DNA of 11,870 nucleotides, from NCBI GenBank assembly GCA_003517725.1, contig DOZZ01000022.1, forward strand, positions 3,855 to 15,724, in the 5' to 3' direction. Below, piece by piece: positions 1 through 7,033 of the stretch. Made by a program: the position numbers and the translations under genes. Positions within the stretch are counted from its first letter, which is position 1; each line of letters begins with the position of its first letter. The notes below the pieces were generated by a model. That model searched no databases. It had not been told where the DNA came from and saw nothing but the letters and a program-made list of their open reading frames with translations. Origin of the DNA: Bryobacterales bacterium. GTDB taxonomy: Bacteria > Acidobacteriota > Terriglobia > Bryobacterales > Bryobacteraceae.

Positions 1-1200
1 GTTGGCCGGCTGATAATGGCGCGGGTCGGCGGAGGAGACGTAATGGCACAGAGCGCCCAATGCGCTTTCGCGCGGCAGAGGCGCGGGCGTGAGTCCAGAT
101 GCCAGGTCCGCCGCGTTGCGCCCGGCGATGAGACCGGTCGCGATGGATTCGACGTAGCCCTCGACGCCCGAGATCTGTCCGGCGAAGAAGATGCGGTGGT
201 CGGCCCGCAACTGCAGCGTCGCGTCCAAAAGCGCCGGCGCATTGATGTACGTGTTGCGGTGGATCTGCCCGTAGCGCAGAAACTCGGCGTTCTCCAAGCC
301 GGGAATCAGGCGCAAAATGCGCTTCTGCTCCCCGAACTTCAGGTGGTTCTGGAAGCCCACCAGGTTCCAGCTGTCGGCGCGCAGATTCTCCTGGCGCAAC
401 TGGACGCAGGCATACGGGCGGCGGCCGGTGCGCGGATCCAGCAGCCCCATGGGCTTCATGGGCCCGAAGCGCAGCGTGTCGGGGCCGCGGCGGGCGATCT
501 CTTCGATCGGCAGGCACGCCTCGAAGTAGGGCACGTCGCCGGGGATGTGCGACTCCACGGCCTCGGCCTGGCGCAGCGCGTCGACAAAAGCTTCGTACTC
601 CGCTTTATTCACCGGGCAGTTCAGATAGTCGCCGGTGCCGTCGAGCGATTTGTCGTAGCGCGAGGCGCGGAAGGCGATGGACGTGTCGACCGTGTGTGCA
701 TCGACGATGGGGCTGATGCTGTCGTAGAAGAACAGCCGCGCGGAACCCGTGAGTTTGGCTATTTCGGCGGCCAGTGCGTCGCTGGTCAGCGGCCCGGTGG
801 CGATGATGACGATGCCCTGTTCCGGCAGGCTGGTGACTTCGCCCCGTTCAATCGAGATGCGCGGGTTCGACTCGACGGCGCGGGTGATGTGCTCGGCGAA
901 GGTGATGCGGTCGACGGTGAGCGCCTGGCCGCCGGGCACGCGCGCGATGGCGGCGGCGTCCATCGAGAGGCAGCCCAGCAGCCGCATTTCTTCCTTCAGC
1001 AGCCAGGATGCCGACGGGTGCGCATCGCTCTTGAGCGAGTTGCTGCAGACCAGTTCGGCGAAGCGATCGGTCTGGTGCGCGGGGGTGCAGACGACGGGGC
1101 GCATCTCATGCAGCGTGACGGGTAAACCGCGGCGTGCGATTTGCCAGGCAGCTTCGGAACCGGCCAGGCCGCCGCCGATGATGTGGATCGATAGAGACAA
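1..1200 (-). CDS. trmFO: TrmFO, folate/FAD-dependent tRNA (uracil-54-C5) methyltransferase (3' end cut by window edge)
   Basis: This protein makes ribothymidine at position 54 of the tRNA T-loop, using methylenetetrahydrofolate as carbon donor and FAD as cofactor in the cytoplasm. The reading frame is open for 400 codons to the window edge; the family is usually about 435-450 residues, so only a short C-terminal piece is missing. The N-terminus carries the FAD-binding Rossmann motif IIGGGLAGSEAAW (residues 7-19). The stretch ELVCSNSLKSD holds Cys52, and YFEACLPIEE holds Cys229; these match the two functional cysteines known in Thermus and Bacillus TrmFO. LRFGPMKPMGL and the C-terminal GQISGVEGYVESIATG stretch are also typical. 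I place the start at TTG (1198-1200), because it puts the glycine-rich motif at the usual distance from the N-terminus and no better start exists. It begins 3 bp after the thrB stop, so the two are probably co-transcribed and translationally coupled. Identity is secure; the start codon is less so. Confidence 0.95.
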   Translation of the reverse strand, partial: MSLSIHIIGGGLAGSEAAWQIARRGLPVTLHEMRPVVCTPAHQTDRFAELVCSNSLKSDAHPSASWLLKEEMRLLGCLSMDAAAIARVPGGQALTVDRITFAEHITRAVESNPRISIERGEVTSLPEQGIVIIATGPLTSDALAAEIAKLTGSARLFFYDSISPIVDAHTVDTSIAFRASRYDKSLDGTGDYLNCPVNKAEYEAFVDALRQAEAVESHIPGDVPYFEACLPIEEIARRGPDTLRFGPMKPMGLLDPRTGRRPYACVQLRQENLRADSWNLVGFQNHLKFGEQKRILRLIPGLENAEFLRYGQIHRNTYINAPALLDATLQLRADHRIFFAGQISGVEGYVESIATGLIAGRNAADLASGLTPAPLPRESALGALCHYVSSADPRHYQPAN

Positions 1201-1203
1201 CTC

Positions 1204-2109
1204 TTATTCTACGGCGCGCAGCGTGTAGCCTTGTTCGGCGACGGCGCGGACCAGCACCTCGCACTGTCGCACGTCGCCGCAAAAGTGCGACGCGACCTGC
1301 GCCGGAACGTCCGGCCGGGAGCTCTCGTGGAACACCAGCACCGAAGGGCCGGCGCCGCTAAGGGTGCAGCCGAGCAGGCCCGGCAGGCGCAGCGCCAGGG
1401 CTTCGGCCAGGCCGGGCACCAGGGCTTGGCGAAAGGGCTGGTGCAGCCGGTCATCCAAGGCGAAGGGGAACACGCTCAGGTCGCCGACGGCCAGCGCGGC
1501 CAGCAGCAGGGCCGTGCGCTGGATGTTGAAGATGGCGTCTTCGCGCGAATAGCAGTCGGGCAGCACGGCGCGGGCTTCGTGCGTGGGCAGCGCGAAATCG
1601 GGCACCACCACGGCGATGCCGACCGACGGCGGAAGGGAGAGCCGGACCGCGTGCGCCGCGCCGTTTTGGTCGAGGCCGCTGGCGACCATGCCGCCCAGTA
1701 CGCAGGCCGCAACATTGTCGGGGTGGCCTTCGAGGCGCGCGGCTTCATCCAGCACGCGGCGCCGGTTCCACCCCAAGCCCAGCAGATGGTCGGCCAGCAC
1801 CACGCCCGCCGTGAGTGCCGCGGCGCTGGATCCCAGGCCCTTGCCGAGTGGAATGGCGTTGGCGATCTCGAGGTGGACCGGCGGCAGCGTGCGGCCGGCG
1901 CCGGCGGCAACCGAACACGCGGTAGCCCAGATCAGGTTAGCCGGCGTGCAGTCGATGCCGGCGGCGTCGCGGCCCCGCGCTTCGATCGACAGGGTAGACG
2001 ACTTCGTTATGCGGCAATCGAGGTAGAGATCGAGCGCCAAGCCCAGAGCGTCGAATCCCGGCCCCAGATTAGCGCTCGACGCAGGCACGCGGAGTGAGGC
2101 CGAGGACAT
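1204..2109 (-). CDS. thrB: Homoserine kinase (GHMP kinase family)
   Basis: This is a cytoplasmic enzyme that phosphorylates L-homoserine with ATP to O-phosphohomoserine, the penultimate step of threonine synthesis. The 301-residue length is normal for the family. The N-terminal VPASSANLGPGFDALGLAL (residues 8-26) is the homoserine kinase signature. The GHMP phosphate-binding loop PLGKGLGSSAAAL lies at 87-99, EGHPDNVAA at 127-135, and the C-terminal glycine-rich LSGAGPSVLVF at 250-260. The ATG at 2109 puts the first motif at the expected distance. No Shine-Dalgarno sequence is visible before it, but TATAAT sits 9 nt upstream, so the mRNA leader may be only a few bases. No thrA or thrC is in the window; the downstream partner is trmFO, which has no metabolic link to threonine. 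The N-terminal signature argues strongly for thrB over other GHMP kinases such as mevalonate kinase or IspE. Confidence 0.95.
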   Translation of the reverse strand: MSSASLRVPASSANLGPGFDALGLALDLYLDCRITKSSTLSIEARGRDAAGIDCTPANLIWATACSVAAGAGRTLPPVHLEIANAIPLGKGLGSSAAALTAGVVLADHLLGLGWNRRRVLDEAARLEGHPDNVAACVLGGMVASGLDQNGAAHAVRLSLPPSVGIAVVVPDFALPTHEARAVLPDCYSREDAIFNIQRTALLLAALAVGDLSVFPFALDDRLHQPFRQALVPGLAEALALRLPGLLGCTLSGAGPSVLVFHESSRPDVPAQVASHFCGDVRQCEVLVRAVAEQGYTLRAVE

Positions 2110-2118
2110 CGAGTTGTG

Positions 2119-2124
2119 ATTATA
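2119..2124 (-). promoter_or_regulatory. -10 element of the thrB-trmFO promoter, possibly leaderless
   Basis: The minus strand reads TATAAT, a perfect -10 hexamer, with 9 nt between it and the thrB ATG. A start site 6-7 nt downstream would leave a leader of about 2-3 nt. No recognisable -35 hexamer is seen 16-18 bp upstream, where the sequence is GC-rich. Confidence 0.5.
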
Positions 2125-2215
2125 GCGGAGTCGCGATTGGCGCCCGCACGGCGGCTGATGTGGCGCGGCCCATCGGGGTGTGAGGGCTGTCTCTCAGGAC
2201 CTTGCGGCCCGCGCT

Positions 2216-2235
2216 CATGAAAAGCTTTTTCATGC
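2216..2235. promoter_or_regulatory. Perfect 20-bp palindrome, candidate operator
   Basis: CATGAAAAAGCTTTTTCATG equals its own reverse complement. One mismatched pair further out, the symmetry resumes with GC/GC, giving a 26-bp imperfect palindrome at 2213-2238. It lies about 107 bp upstream of the thrB start and about 138 bp past the MFS gene stop. The AT-rich core stands out in GC-rich surroundings. It could bind a dimeric regulator; because it has no loop, it is a poor candidate for an intrinsic terminator. Confidence 0.4.
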
Positions 2236-2274
2236 GCAATCGTTTGTATCCTGCAGTCGCCGGAGTTTCGTGGT

Positions 2275-2309
2275 GTACGCTTTAGCGTGCGTCGGGCTTT
2301 TAGCCCGAC
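2275..2309 (+). repeat. Double-hairpin intergenic repeat, copy A
   Basis: Two hairpins stand back to back. The first is GTACGCT-TT-AGCGTGC (2275-2290, one G-T pair); the second is GTCGGGCT-TTT-AGCCCGAC (2291-2309, eight perfect pairs). The second is followed on the plus strand by TTTT, so it could terminate plus-strand transcription. The core 2280-2304 aligns with copies B (3662-3685) and C (11821-11844), sharing the blocks TT, AG, TGCG, GGCTT and AGC. Confidence 0.55.
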
Positions 2310-2372
2310 TTTTCATGGCGCGCCAAGATGGAAGAACGGTGTGTTGTTGCGATCGAGTGAGTGAACACTTCG

Positions 2373-3584
2373 TTACCGCGGTGTCCCTGAAGACTTTCGC
2401 GTCGCGCGCCATAGCAGGCCGCCGCATACCAGATAGATCGCCGAGGCGGCCGAGATGGCCGCGCTCATGCCAAAACGCGCCGACGCCAGAGCCACGGCTA
2501 CCGGCGCCAATCCGCCGCCCACCCAGCCTAGAGAATTGAGCAGGCCCGCGGCGGCGGCGCGGCGCTCGACCGGCACTACGTCGTAGAGCGAGGCGAAGAT
2601 GTTGGCGTCGTACATGCCCTTGAAGAAACCGAAGCCGGTCATGGCCAGAATCACGGCGGGCACGGCGCGGGTCCAGCCGACCAGGAACACGAAGGGCACG
2701 CCGGCCAGCAATCCCACGGCTTGCGTGCGCATGCGCCCGCGCGGCATGCTGCGGCCGAGACGGTCGGCCAGAATGCCGCCGGCAAGGACGCCGAGCACCG
2801 AGGCGGATTGCAGGTAGAAAGTGGCGCTGAAGCCCGAAAGCGCCAGGCTCATGCCGAATTTGCGGTAGAGGAACGAGGGCATCCACGTGAGAAAGATGCT
2901 GGCCACGAAGTTGGCGCCCATAAAAACCGCGATCAGCAGCAGAACCACGCGCTGATGGAAGATGGCACGCCACGCCGGGGCGCGGCTGGAACTTGTCAGC
3001 GTGATTTCCGAGGCTCCGCGCTTGGGCTCGCGCAGCAGGCCCGAGAGTACCGCGGCCAGCACGACACCCAGCGCGCCGAAGAAGACAAAGCTGGCGCGCC
3101 AGCCGTGGCTTTGGGCGATCAGGCCAGAGAGCACGGCGCCCGCGATGGTGCCAGCGTAGACCGCCGATTGATGCAGCGCCATGGCGCGCGAGCGCGTGGC
3201 CGGGCCGTGATAATCGCCGAGCAGAGCCATGGCGGCGGGGAAGTAGAAGGCTTCGCCCAGGCCGCCCAGAGCGCGCACCGTCAACAGTTGCGGCAGCGTG
3301 CGGCACAAGGCGGTGGAGGCCGTGATCGCGGACCAGAAGACCAGCGCGCCGAGTATCAGAAGCTTGCGCGGCAGCCGATCGCCAAGCCAGCCGGCGAACG
3401 GACCGCACGCCGCGTAGACCCACATGAAAGCCGAGCCCAACGCGCCCAACTCGATGTCGGAAAGGCGCAGTTCGGTTTTTAGCAGGGGAAAGACAGAAAA
3501 GATGGCTTGCCGGTCGGCATAGTTGAAGAAGCAGACGCACCACAGCATGGCGACGACCCACCAGCGATAAACGCGGAGCTCCAT
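2373..3584 (-). CDS. Major facilitator superfamily transporter, substrate unknown
   Basis: This is an inner-membrane secondary transporter of 403 residues with hydrophobic segments consistent with 12 helices. N-terminal WWVVAMLWCVCFFNYADRQ (residues 8-26) is a first helix ending in the Asp-Arg pair common in the superfamily. Motif A, GWLGDRLPRK, lies at 65-74 in the loop between helices 2 and 3, and RALGGLG at 104-110 is the helix-4 arginine motif. A basic loop around 183-200 separates the two six-helix halves. I chose the ATG at 3584. An upstream GTG at 3641 would add 19 residues unlike a normal MFS N-terminus. No clear Shine-Dalgarno is visible; a TACTGT box lies 5 nt before the ATG. The general fold resembles sugar- and anion-transporting MFS families, but nothing in the sequence or the neighbours fixes the substrate. 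The gene lies 131 bp downstream of the transglycosylase, probably in a separate unit. Confidence 0.88.
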   Translation of the reverse strand: MELRVYRWWVVAMLWCVCFFNYADRQAIFSVFPLLKTELRLSDIELGALGSAFMWVYAACGPFAGWLGDRLPRKLLILGALVFWSAITASTALCRTLPQLLTVRALGGLGEAFYFPAAMALLGDYHGPATRSRAMALHQSAVYAGTIAGAVLSGLIAQSHGWRASFVFFGALGVVLAAVLSGLLREPKRGASEITLTSSSRAPAWRAIFHQRVVLLLIAVFMGANFVASIFLTWMPSFLYRKFGMSLALSGFSATFYLQSASVLGVLAGGILADRLGRSMPRGRMRTQAVGLLAGVPFVFLVGWTRAVPAVILAMTGFGFFKGMYDANIFASLYDVVPVERRAAAAGLLNSLGWVGGGLAPVAVALASARFGMSAAISAASAIYLVCGGLLWRATRKSSGTPR

Positions 3585-3642
3585 GCAATACAGTATGGAA
3601 AAAAAAGCAACCTGTTTTCGCAGCGGCCCGCGCAAGCCCACG

Positions 3643-3702
3643 AAAAACCCCGTAGTGCGGCCTTCAGGCTGCGGGCGGCTTCAGCCGGCCTGCCCCTGGC
3701 AG
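3643..3702 (-). terminator. Candidate terminator after the transglycosylase gene
   Basis: On the minus strand the stop at 3716 is followed by three GC-rich stems (within 3702-3657) and then a run of five T (3647-3643). The T-run is about 9 nt from the last stem, further than ideal, so this is a weak call. It overlaps repeat copy B. Confidence 0.35.
3657..3688 (+). repeat. Double-hairpin intergenic repeat, copy B
   Basis: The first hairpin is GCGGCC-TTCA-GGCTGC (3657-3672, one G-T pair), followed by CGGCT-TC-AGCCG (3676-3687). A third small stem, CTGCC-CCT-GGCAG, follows at 3690-3702. The core 3662-3685 matches copy C at 11821-11844 in 19 of 24 columns. Read on the minus strand, the array lies just past the transglycosylase stop and is followed by GGGGTTTTT (complement of 3643-3651), so it may also terminate that transcript. 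Confidence 0.55.
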
Positions 3703-3715
3703 TTCCAGAAAAGCG

Positions 3716-6064
3716 CTAAGCCGCCGGCTTGCGATGCCGTTTGCGCGCCACGCCGCGCTTGACGTGCGAGGCCTTCTGAATCCTGACGCCCTTGACGCGC
3801 GTGCGCGGCTTGGCCTTAACGTGCACGATGCGCGGCGCGGGCTCGACGCGGTCGGCGGCCGGAATGTTCTCCGCGTAGATCTCGCGATACAGCGACGCGT
3901 TGCGCAGCACCGCCTGCACGTATTCGCGAGTTTCGGTGAACGGGATCGATTCCACAAACTCGGCCGGCTCGCGATAGTTGTTCCAGGTCTTCCAATCGAT
4001 CACGCGGCTCTTGCCCGCGTTGTAGGAGGCCAGCGTCTCCTCCCACTTGCCGTTCCACTGATCGAGCAGCGAGCGAATGTAGACCGAACCCAGGCGCAGG
4101 TTGACCGCGGGATCGAACAGTTGATCGGTGCGGAAGCGGCGCATGCCCTGCTGTCGGGCCAGCGCGCGGCCGGTGGACGGAACGATTTGAGTCAGCCCGT
4201 AAGCGTTGGCGTGCGACAGCGCGGCGGCGTTGAACTCCGACTCCTGACGGATGAGCGCGGCAACCAGAAACGGATCGAGACTGGCGCGCCGCGAGCTTTC
4301 CATCAGGTCTTTCTGCCATGGCAAGGGGAACAGCAGCTGCCAGAATTTTTTGGGTGCGCTCTCATACGGCAGCGCCAGATAGTCGCCGGACAGCGACTTC
4401 ATGCGGCGCAGGCTGGCGAAGGTGCTGGGGCTGAGCTTGGCCGTTTCCATGGCCAGCAGGTGCGCCTGGCCGTCTACTTTGGTGCCGAAGCGCACTTCGG
4501 TTTCGGCCCAGTCTGGGAAGCCGGCGGCGATCAGCAGGCGCGCGCGTTCGATGCGGGCACGCGTGGCGGCGGTGGGCTCTTCTATGGCCAGGCGCTCATG
4601 GCTGGGGAACTCAAGCGACGCGAGCCACGTGGTGGTCTTGGGGTCGGGCACGGCGCCCGCCATGGCGTTGTGAGTCAGGCGCTCGCGCGCCAGCACCGCG
4701 TAGTAGTAGTGGGGGAAGTTCGCGTCGATTTTGTTGTAGCAGGCGCGCGCCACGGTGAAATTGCTCTGCTCTTCTTCGAGACGGCCGAGAAAATAAAGAG
4801 CGGTCGCGGCCCTGGGATCGAACGGATATTTGGCGATCTGCTCGCGCAGCAGTTCGGCGGCCTCTTTTTTGCGCGCCATATAGGCATCCCACGTAATCTT
4901 CCAGTGGCAGTAGGCGGTGCCGGCATCGGGAGCGAAGCTCTCGTAGCCGGCGCGGTAGAAAGGCTCGTAGTGAGAGGGCTGGTTCTCCACCAGATAGCGG
5001 TTGCCGGCGGCGATCAACGCCTTCAGGCGCCAGGGCGAGTCCTGATGGTGCCGGTTCAACTGCTTGACGGCCTCCTCCATATGGTCGTTGGCGCCCATGT
5101 GGCGGGAGCATTCTTCGAGGTAGTAGAGACGCTCGGCGTCGCCTTCGTCATGCGGGAATTTGAGCTCCTTCAAGTAGGAATAGGCGCCGCCGGCATCGCC
5201 GCCCAGATAGCGCGCGGCGCCGGCGCGCACCTGCGCCTGTTCGCGTTCGACGCCGCCCAGTTGCGGGACGAGCGCTTCGAACTCCTGGCGCGCCTTGACA
5301 TATTCATGCGCGGCCAGCCAGCGGTCGCCGCGCTCCAGCATCTGGGGCGGCATGGCCGGCGGATAGGCCGCGCCCAGCGTGACGCGCAGATGTTCGAGCG
5401 CGGTGGATGCTTCGGCCGCTTCGTGCGTGGCCGGGTGGCTGAAATAGACGCGCTGGTAAAACGCCGCAGCCTGCGCCGGATCGCCCTGGGCTTCGTACGC
5501 GGAGGCTAGCGCGAAGTCGGCATCGGGCTGCGGCAGATGCTCATAGTTGTCGCGCACCAACTGGATGGCTGCCGCGGTTTTCTCCTTCGCATCGCTGCCG
5601 GTGGCGGCTTTAGCGGCCAATAGCGCGGCCTTTGCCGCCACGGGCGATAGCGGCGCGCTGAACTCTTTCAGATCGCGCAGATCGCGCTGAACGGCGGCCA
5701 AGTCGGTGGCCTGCGCGGCGGCCGCGGCCTGATAGTAGTCCACGTAATCGGCCAGCTTGGGGAGACCGGGCCGCGCCTGGTTGAAGTACGCGGCGGCCGC
5801 CGCGTTGTCCTTCTGCTGGTACGCCACGACGCCCAGGGCCAAATGCGCCAGCGCGCCATTAGCATCGCTCGAATGGGCGCGCGCGTAGGCTAGCAACGCC
5901 GCCTTGCCGCGCGGCGTGGGGTTCTCGCGATAAGTCTTGACGAGATTGGCGAGAGCGCCGCTCGCGGCCGTGGCGGCCGTCGCCAGCGAAGCGATGCATA
6001 GCAGCACCGCGGCGGTTTTAAACCAGCGGGCCGGGAAAGTCTGGACCCAATAAGCGTTCATCAT
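3716..6064 (-). CDS. slt: Soluble lytic murein transglycosylase (Slt70-type, GH23)
   Basis: The enzyme cleaves the MurNAc-GlcNAc bond of peptidoglycan in the periplasm, leaving 1,6-anhydroMurNAc. The protein is 782 residues, longer than the 645 of E. coli Slt70. A signal peptide spans about residues 1-32 (FKTAAVLLCIASLATAATA). Residues ~35-570 are alpha-helical with TPR-like stretches, for example ALAHLALGVVAYQQKDNAAAAAYF, as in the Slt70 doughnut domain. The GH23 domain is near the C-terminus: LIRQESEFN carries catalytic Glu608, then AYGLTQIVPSTGR, ASYNAGKSRV (679-688) and FVESIPFTETREYV (703-716). The last ~45 residues form a very basic tail. I chose the tandem ATG at 6064/6061 because it directly precedes the signal peptide; an extension up to 6265 would only read the upstream gene in another frame. 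The start lies inside the preceding gene (47-bp overlap) with no visible Shine-Dalgarno, suggesting translational coupling. Function is secure; the tail's role is unknown. Confidence 0.93.
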   Translation of the reverse strand: MMNAYWVQTFPARWFKTAAVLLCIASLATAATAASGALANLVKTYRENPTPRGKAALLAYARAHSSDANGALAHLALGVVAYQQKDNAAAAAYFNQARPGLPKLADYVDYYQAAAAAQATDLAAVQRDLRDLKEFSAPLSPVAAKAALLAAKAATGSDAKEKTAAAIQLVRDNYEHLPQPDADFALASAYEAQGDPAQAAAFYQRVYFSHPATHEAAEASTALEHLRVTLGAAYPPAMPPQMLERGDRWLAAHEYVKARQEFEALVPQLGGVEREQAQVRAGAARYLGGDAGGAYSYLKELKFPHDEGDAERLYYLEECSRHMGANDHMEEAVKQLNRHHQDSPWRLKALIAAGNRYLVENQPSHYEPFYRAGYESFAPDAGTAYCHWKITWDAYMARKKEAAELLREQIAKYPFDPRAATALYFLGRLEEEQSNFTVARACYNKIDANFPHYYYAVLARERLTHNAMAGAVPDPKTTTWLASLEFPSHERLAIEEPTAATRARIERARLLIAAGFPDWAETEVRFGTKVDGQAHLLAMETAKLSPSTFASLRRMKSLSGDYLALPYESAPKKFWQLLFPLPWQKDLMESSRRASLDPFLVAALIRQESEFNAAALSHANAYGLTQIVPSTGRALARQQGMRRFRTDQLFDPAVNLRLGSVYIRSLLDQWNGKWEETLASYNAGKSRVIDWKTWNNYREPAEFVESIPFTETREYVQAVLRNASLYREIYAENIPAADRVEPAPRIVHVKAKPRTRVKGVRIQKASHVKRGVARKRHRKPAA

Positions 6065-6995
6065 GATTTGCGAGGCTGCGGACCAATTCGAGATAAAGAT
6101 AATCCACCATGGTGGGTGAAGCGTCGACAAACTCGCGGCGATACTGCTGCCGCAGGGCATCGATTTCGGTTTTGAGCTGGCGATAGATATCGGCGCGGGC
6201 GCTGCCTTGCTGCACCTGTTCGCGATGCGCCATGCGCAACTCCGCCACGCGCACTCGAGAGACACGCTGGGCGCGCAGATGCAGACGCTGCTCGTCGGGA
6301 GCTAACTCGGTCCAGGCTTTGGGAGTGGGGGCAGCGGAGGCCGCCGGGCTGCCCAGTTGCACCAGATCCGCCCGTTTCGGAAGCTCCGTGGCTTTGGCTG
6401 TATCGAGTTGTAAACTCTCGAGCCGCATGGATGCCGCTTCGCATAGCAATTCCAGCGCGGCAGCCTGCACCGCGCCCGAAGCAAACAGAATGGCGCCCAC
6501 CTGCTGCCGCATCACCAGTGGAAAGAGATAAGCGCGTTCGCCCGGTTCCCCGCCCGCGGCGCTGGCCAGCGTGGGCGAAATTTCAGAAGGCGAGGAGGCC
6601 GCCACGACCGGATCGCGCGTCTCGATCGCCGACAGAAAAGCAGCGCCCTGCTGCGCCGGGAACGCGACGGTCTCGGCGCCCAGATTGCGCTGCGCCTCGG
6701 CGCGCGCTTCTTTCTCCTGGAACGTGAAAACGGCGGCACGCTGGCAGTAGGGCGCGCTCGAATCGACCAGCGACGTGAACAGGGCATCGCGCTGGGCGGC
6801 TTGGCGCAGACGCCGCACGCGCTGGTTCAGGTCTTCGGACAACTCGCGTTTAGCCTGGGCGCTCGATTCCGCCGCGCGCGCCGCGATCGCCGCGTCCAGC
6901 TCCGTTTGTACGCCGTCCACCAGGTCGCGGATCTGCTGTTCGAATTTCGTGTGCCACGCGCGCGCTGCGAGCTCGCCGGTCATGCCAGATTCCAT
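6018..6995 (-). CDS. Coiled-coil / GAF-like protein with a conserved acidobacterial-type C-terminal helical domain
   Basis: This is a 325-residue soluble protein with no signal peptide or membrane segment. Residues ~15-75 are charged and helical (QIRDLVDGVQTELDAAIAAR onward), probably a coiled coil. Residues ~75-195 resemble a degenerate GAF-type sensor domain: AAVFTFQ, later AYLFPLVMRQQVGAILFASG (155-174), then a helix rich in Leu and Ala. After a proline-rich linker, residues ~232-325 (QRVSRVRVAELRMAHREQV, IYRQLKTEIDALRQQYRREF, then DYLYLELVRSLANHDERLLGPDFPGPL) match a helical domain I recall at the C-termini of acidobacterial sensor-like proteins; that is from memory, not a search. No ligand-binding or catalytic residues can be named. 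It starts at ATG 6995 (a second ATG lies at 6983), divergently from the dehydrogenase gene 38 bp away. Its 3' end overlaps the transglycosylase start by 47 bp. A sensory or scaffolding role is conceivable but unproven. Confidence 0.7.
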   Translation of the reverse strand: MESGMTGELAARAWHTKFEQQIRDLVDGVQTELDAAIAARAAESSAQAKRELSEDLNQRVRRLRQAAQRDALFTSLVDSSAPYCQRAAVFTFQEKEARAEAQRNLGAETVAFPAQQGAAFLSAIETRDPVVAASSPSEISPTLASAAGGEPGERAYLFPLVMRQQVGAILFASGAVQAAALELLCEAASMRLESLQLDTAKATELPKRADLVQLGSPAASAAPTPKAWTELAPDEQRLHLRAQRVSRVRVAELRMAHREQVQQGSARADIYRQLKTEIDALRQQYRREFVDASPTMVDYLYLELVRSLANHDERLLGPDFPGPLV

Positions 6996-7020
6996 GTTAG
7001 GACACCCGGCGGTTACAGGA

Positions 7021-7026
7021 TATAAA
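7021..7026 (+). promoter_or_regulatory. -10 element of the short-chain dehydrogenase promoter, possibly leaderless
   Basis: TATAAA lies 7 nt before the ATG at 7034, so the predicted transcription start falls on or next to the start codon. A weak -35 (TTAGGA, 6997-7002) sits 18 bp upstream. It occupies the 38-bp divergent gap shared with the GAF-like gene. Confidence 0.45.
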
Positions 7027-7033
7027 ACGATGT

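Noticed and set aside
2180..2539. A 119-codon plus-strand frame across the thrB-MFS gap.
   Set aside because: It starts at GTG with no ribosome-binding site, reads through the hairpin repeat and runs into the 3' end of the MFS gene on the other strand.
2373..3584. Assigning the MFS protein as AmpG-like muropeptide permease because of the neighbouring transglycosylase.
   Set aside because: The length of 403 residues, the motifs and the separate transcription unit give no specific support.
2230..3588. A 452-codon minus-strand frame overlapping the MFS gene.
   Set aside because: Its translation is Arg/Ala/Gly-rich low-complexity text without transmembrane pattern, while the other frame gives a clear MFS protein.
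3734..5509. Long open frame on the plus strand (591 codons) opposite the transglycosylase gene.
   Set aside because: It mirrors a well-supported gene, encodes no recognisable motif and reflects high GC at third codon positions. The same applies to 16-1125, 1231-2097, 2721-3482, 9472-10224 and 10330-11382.
6065..6265. An N-terminal extension of the transglycosylase by 67 residues.
   Set aside because: The extra residues are only an alternate frame of the GAF-like gene and would bury the signal peptide.
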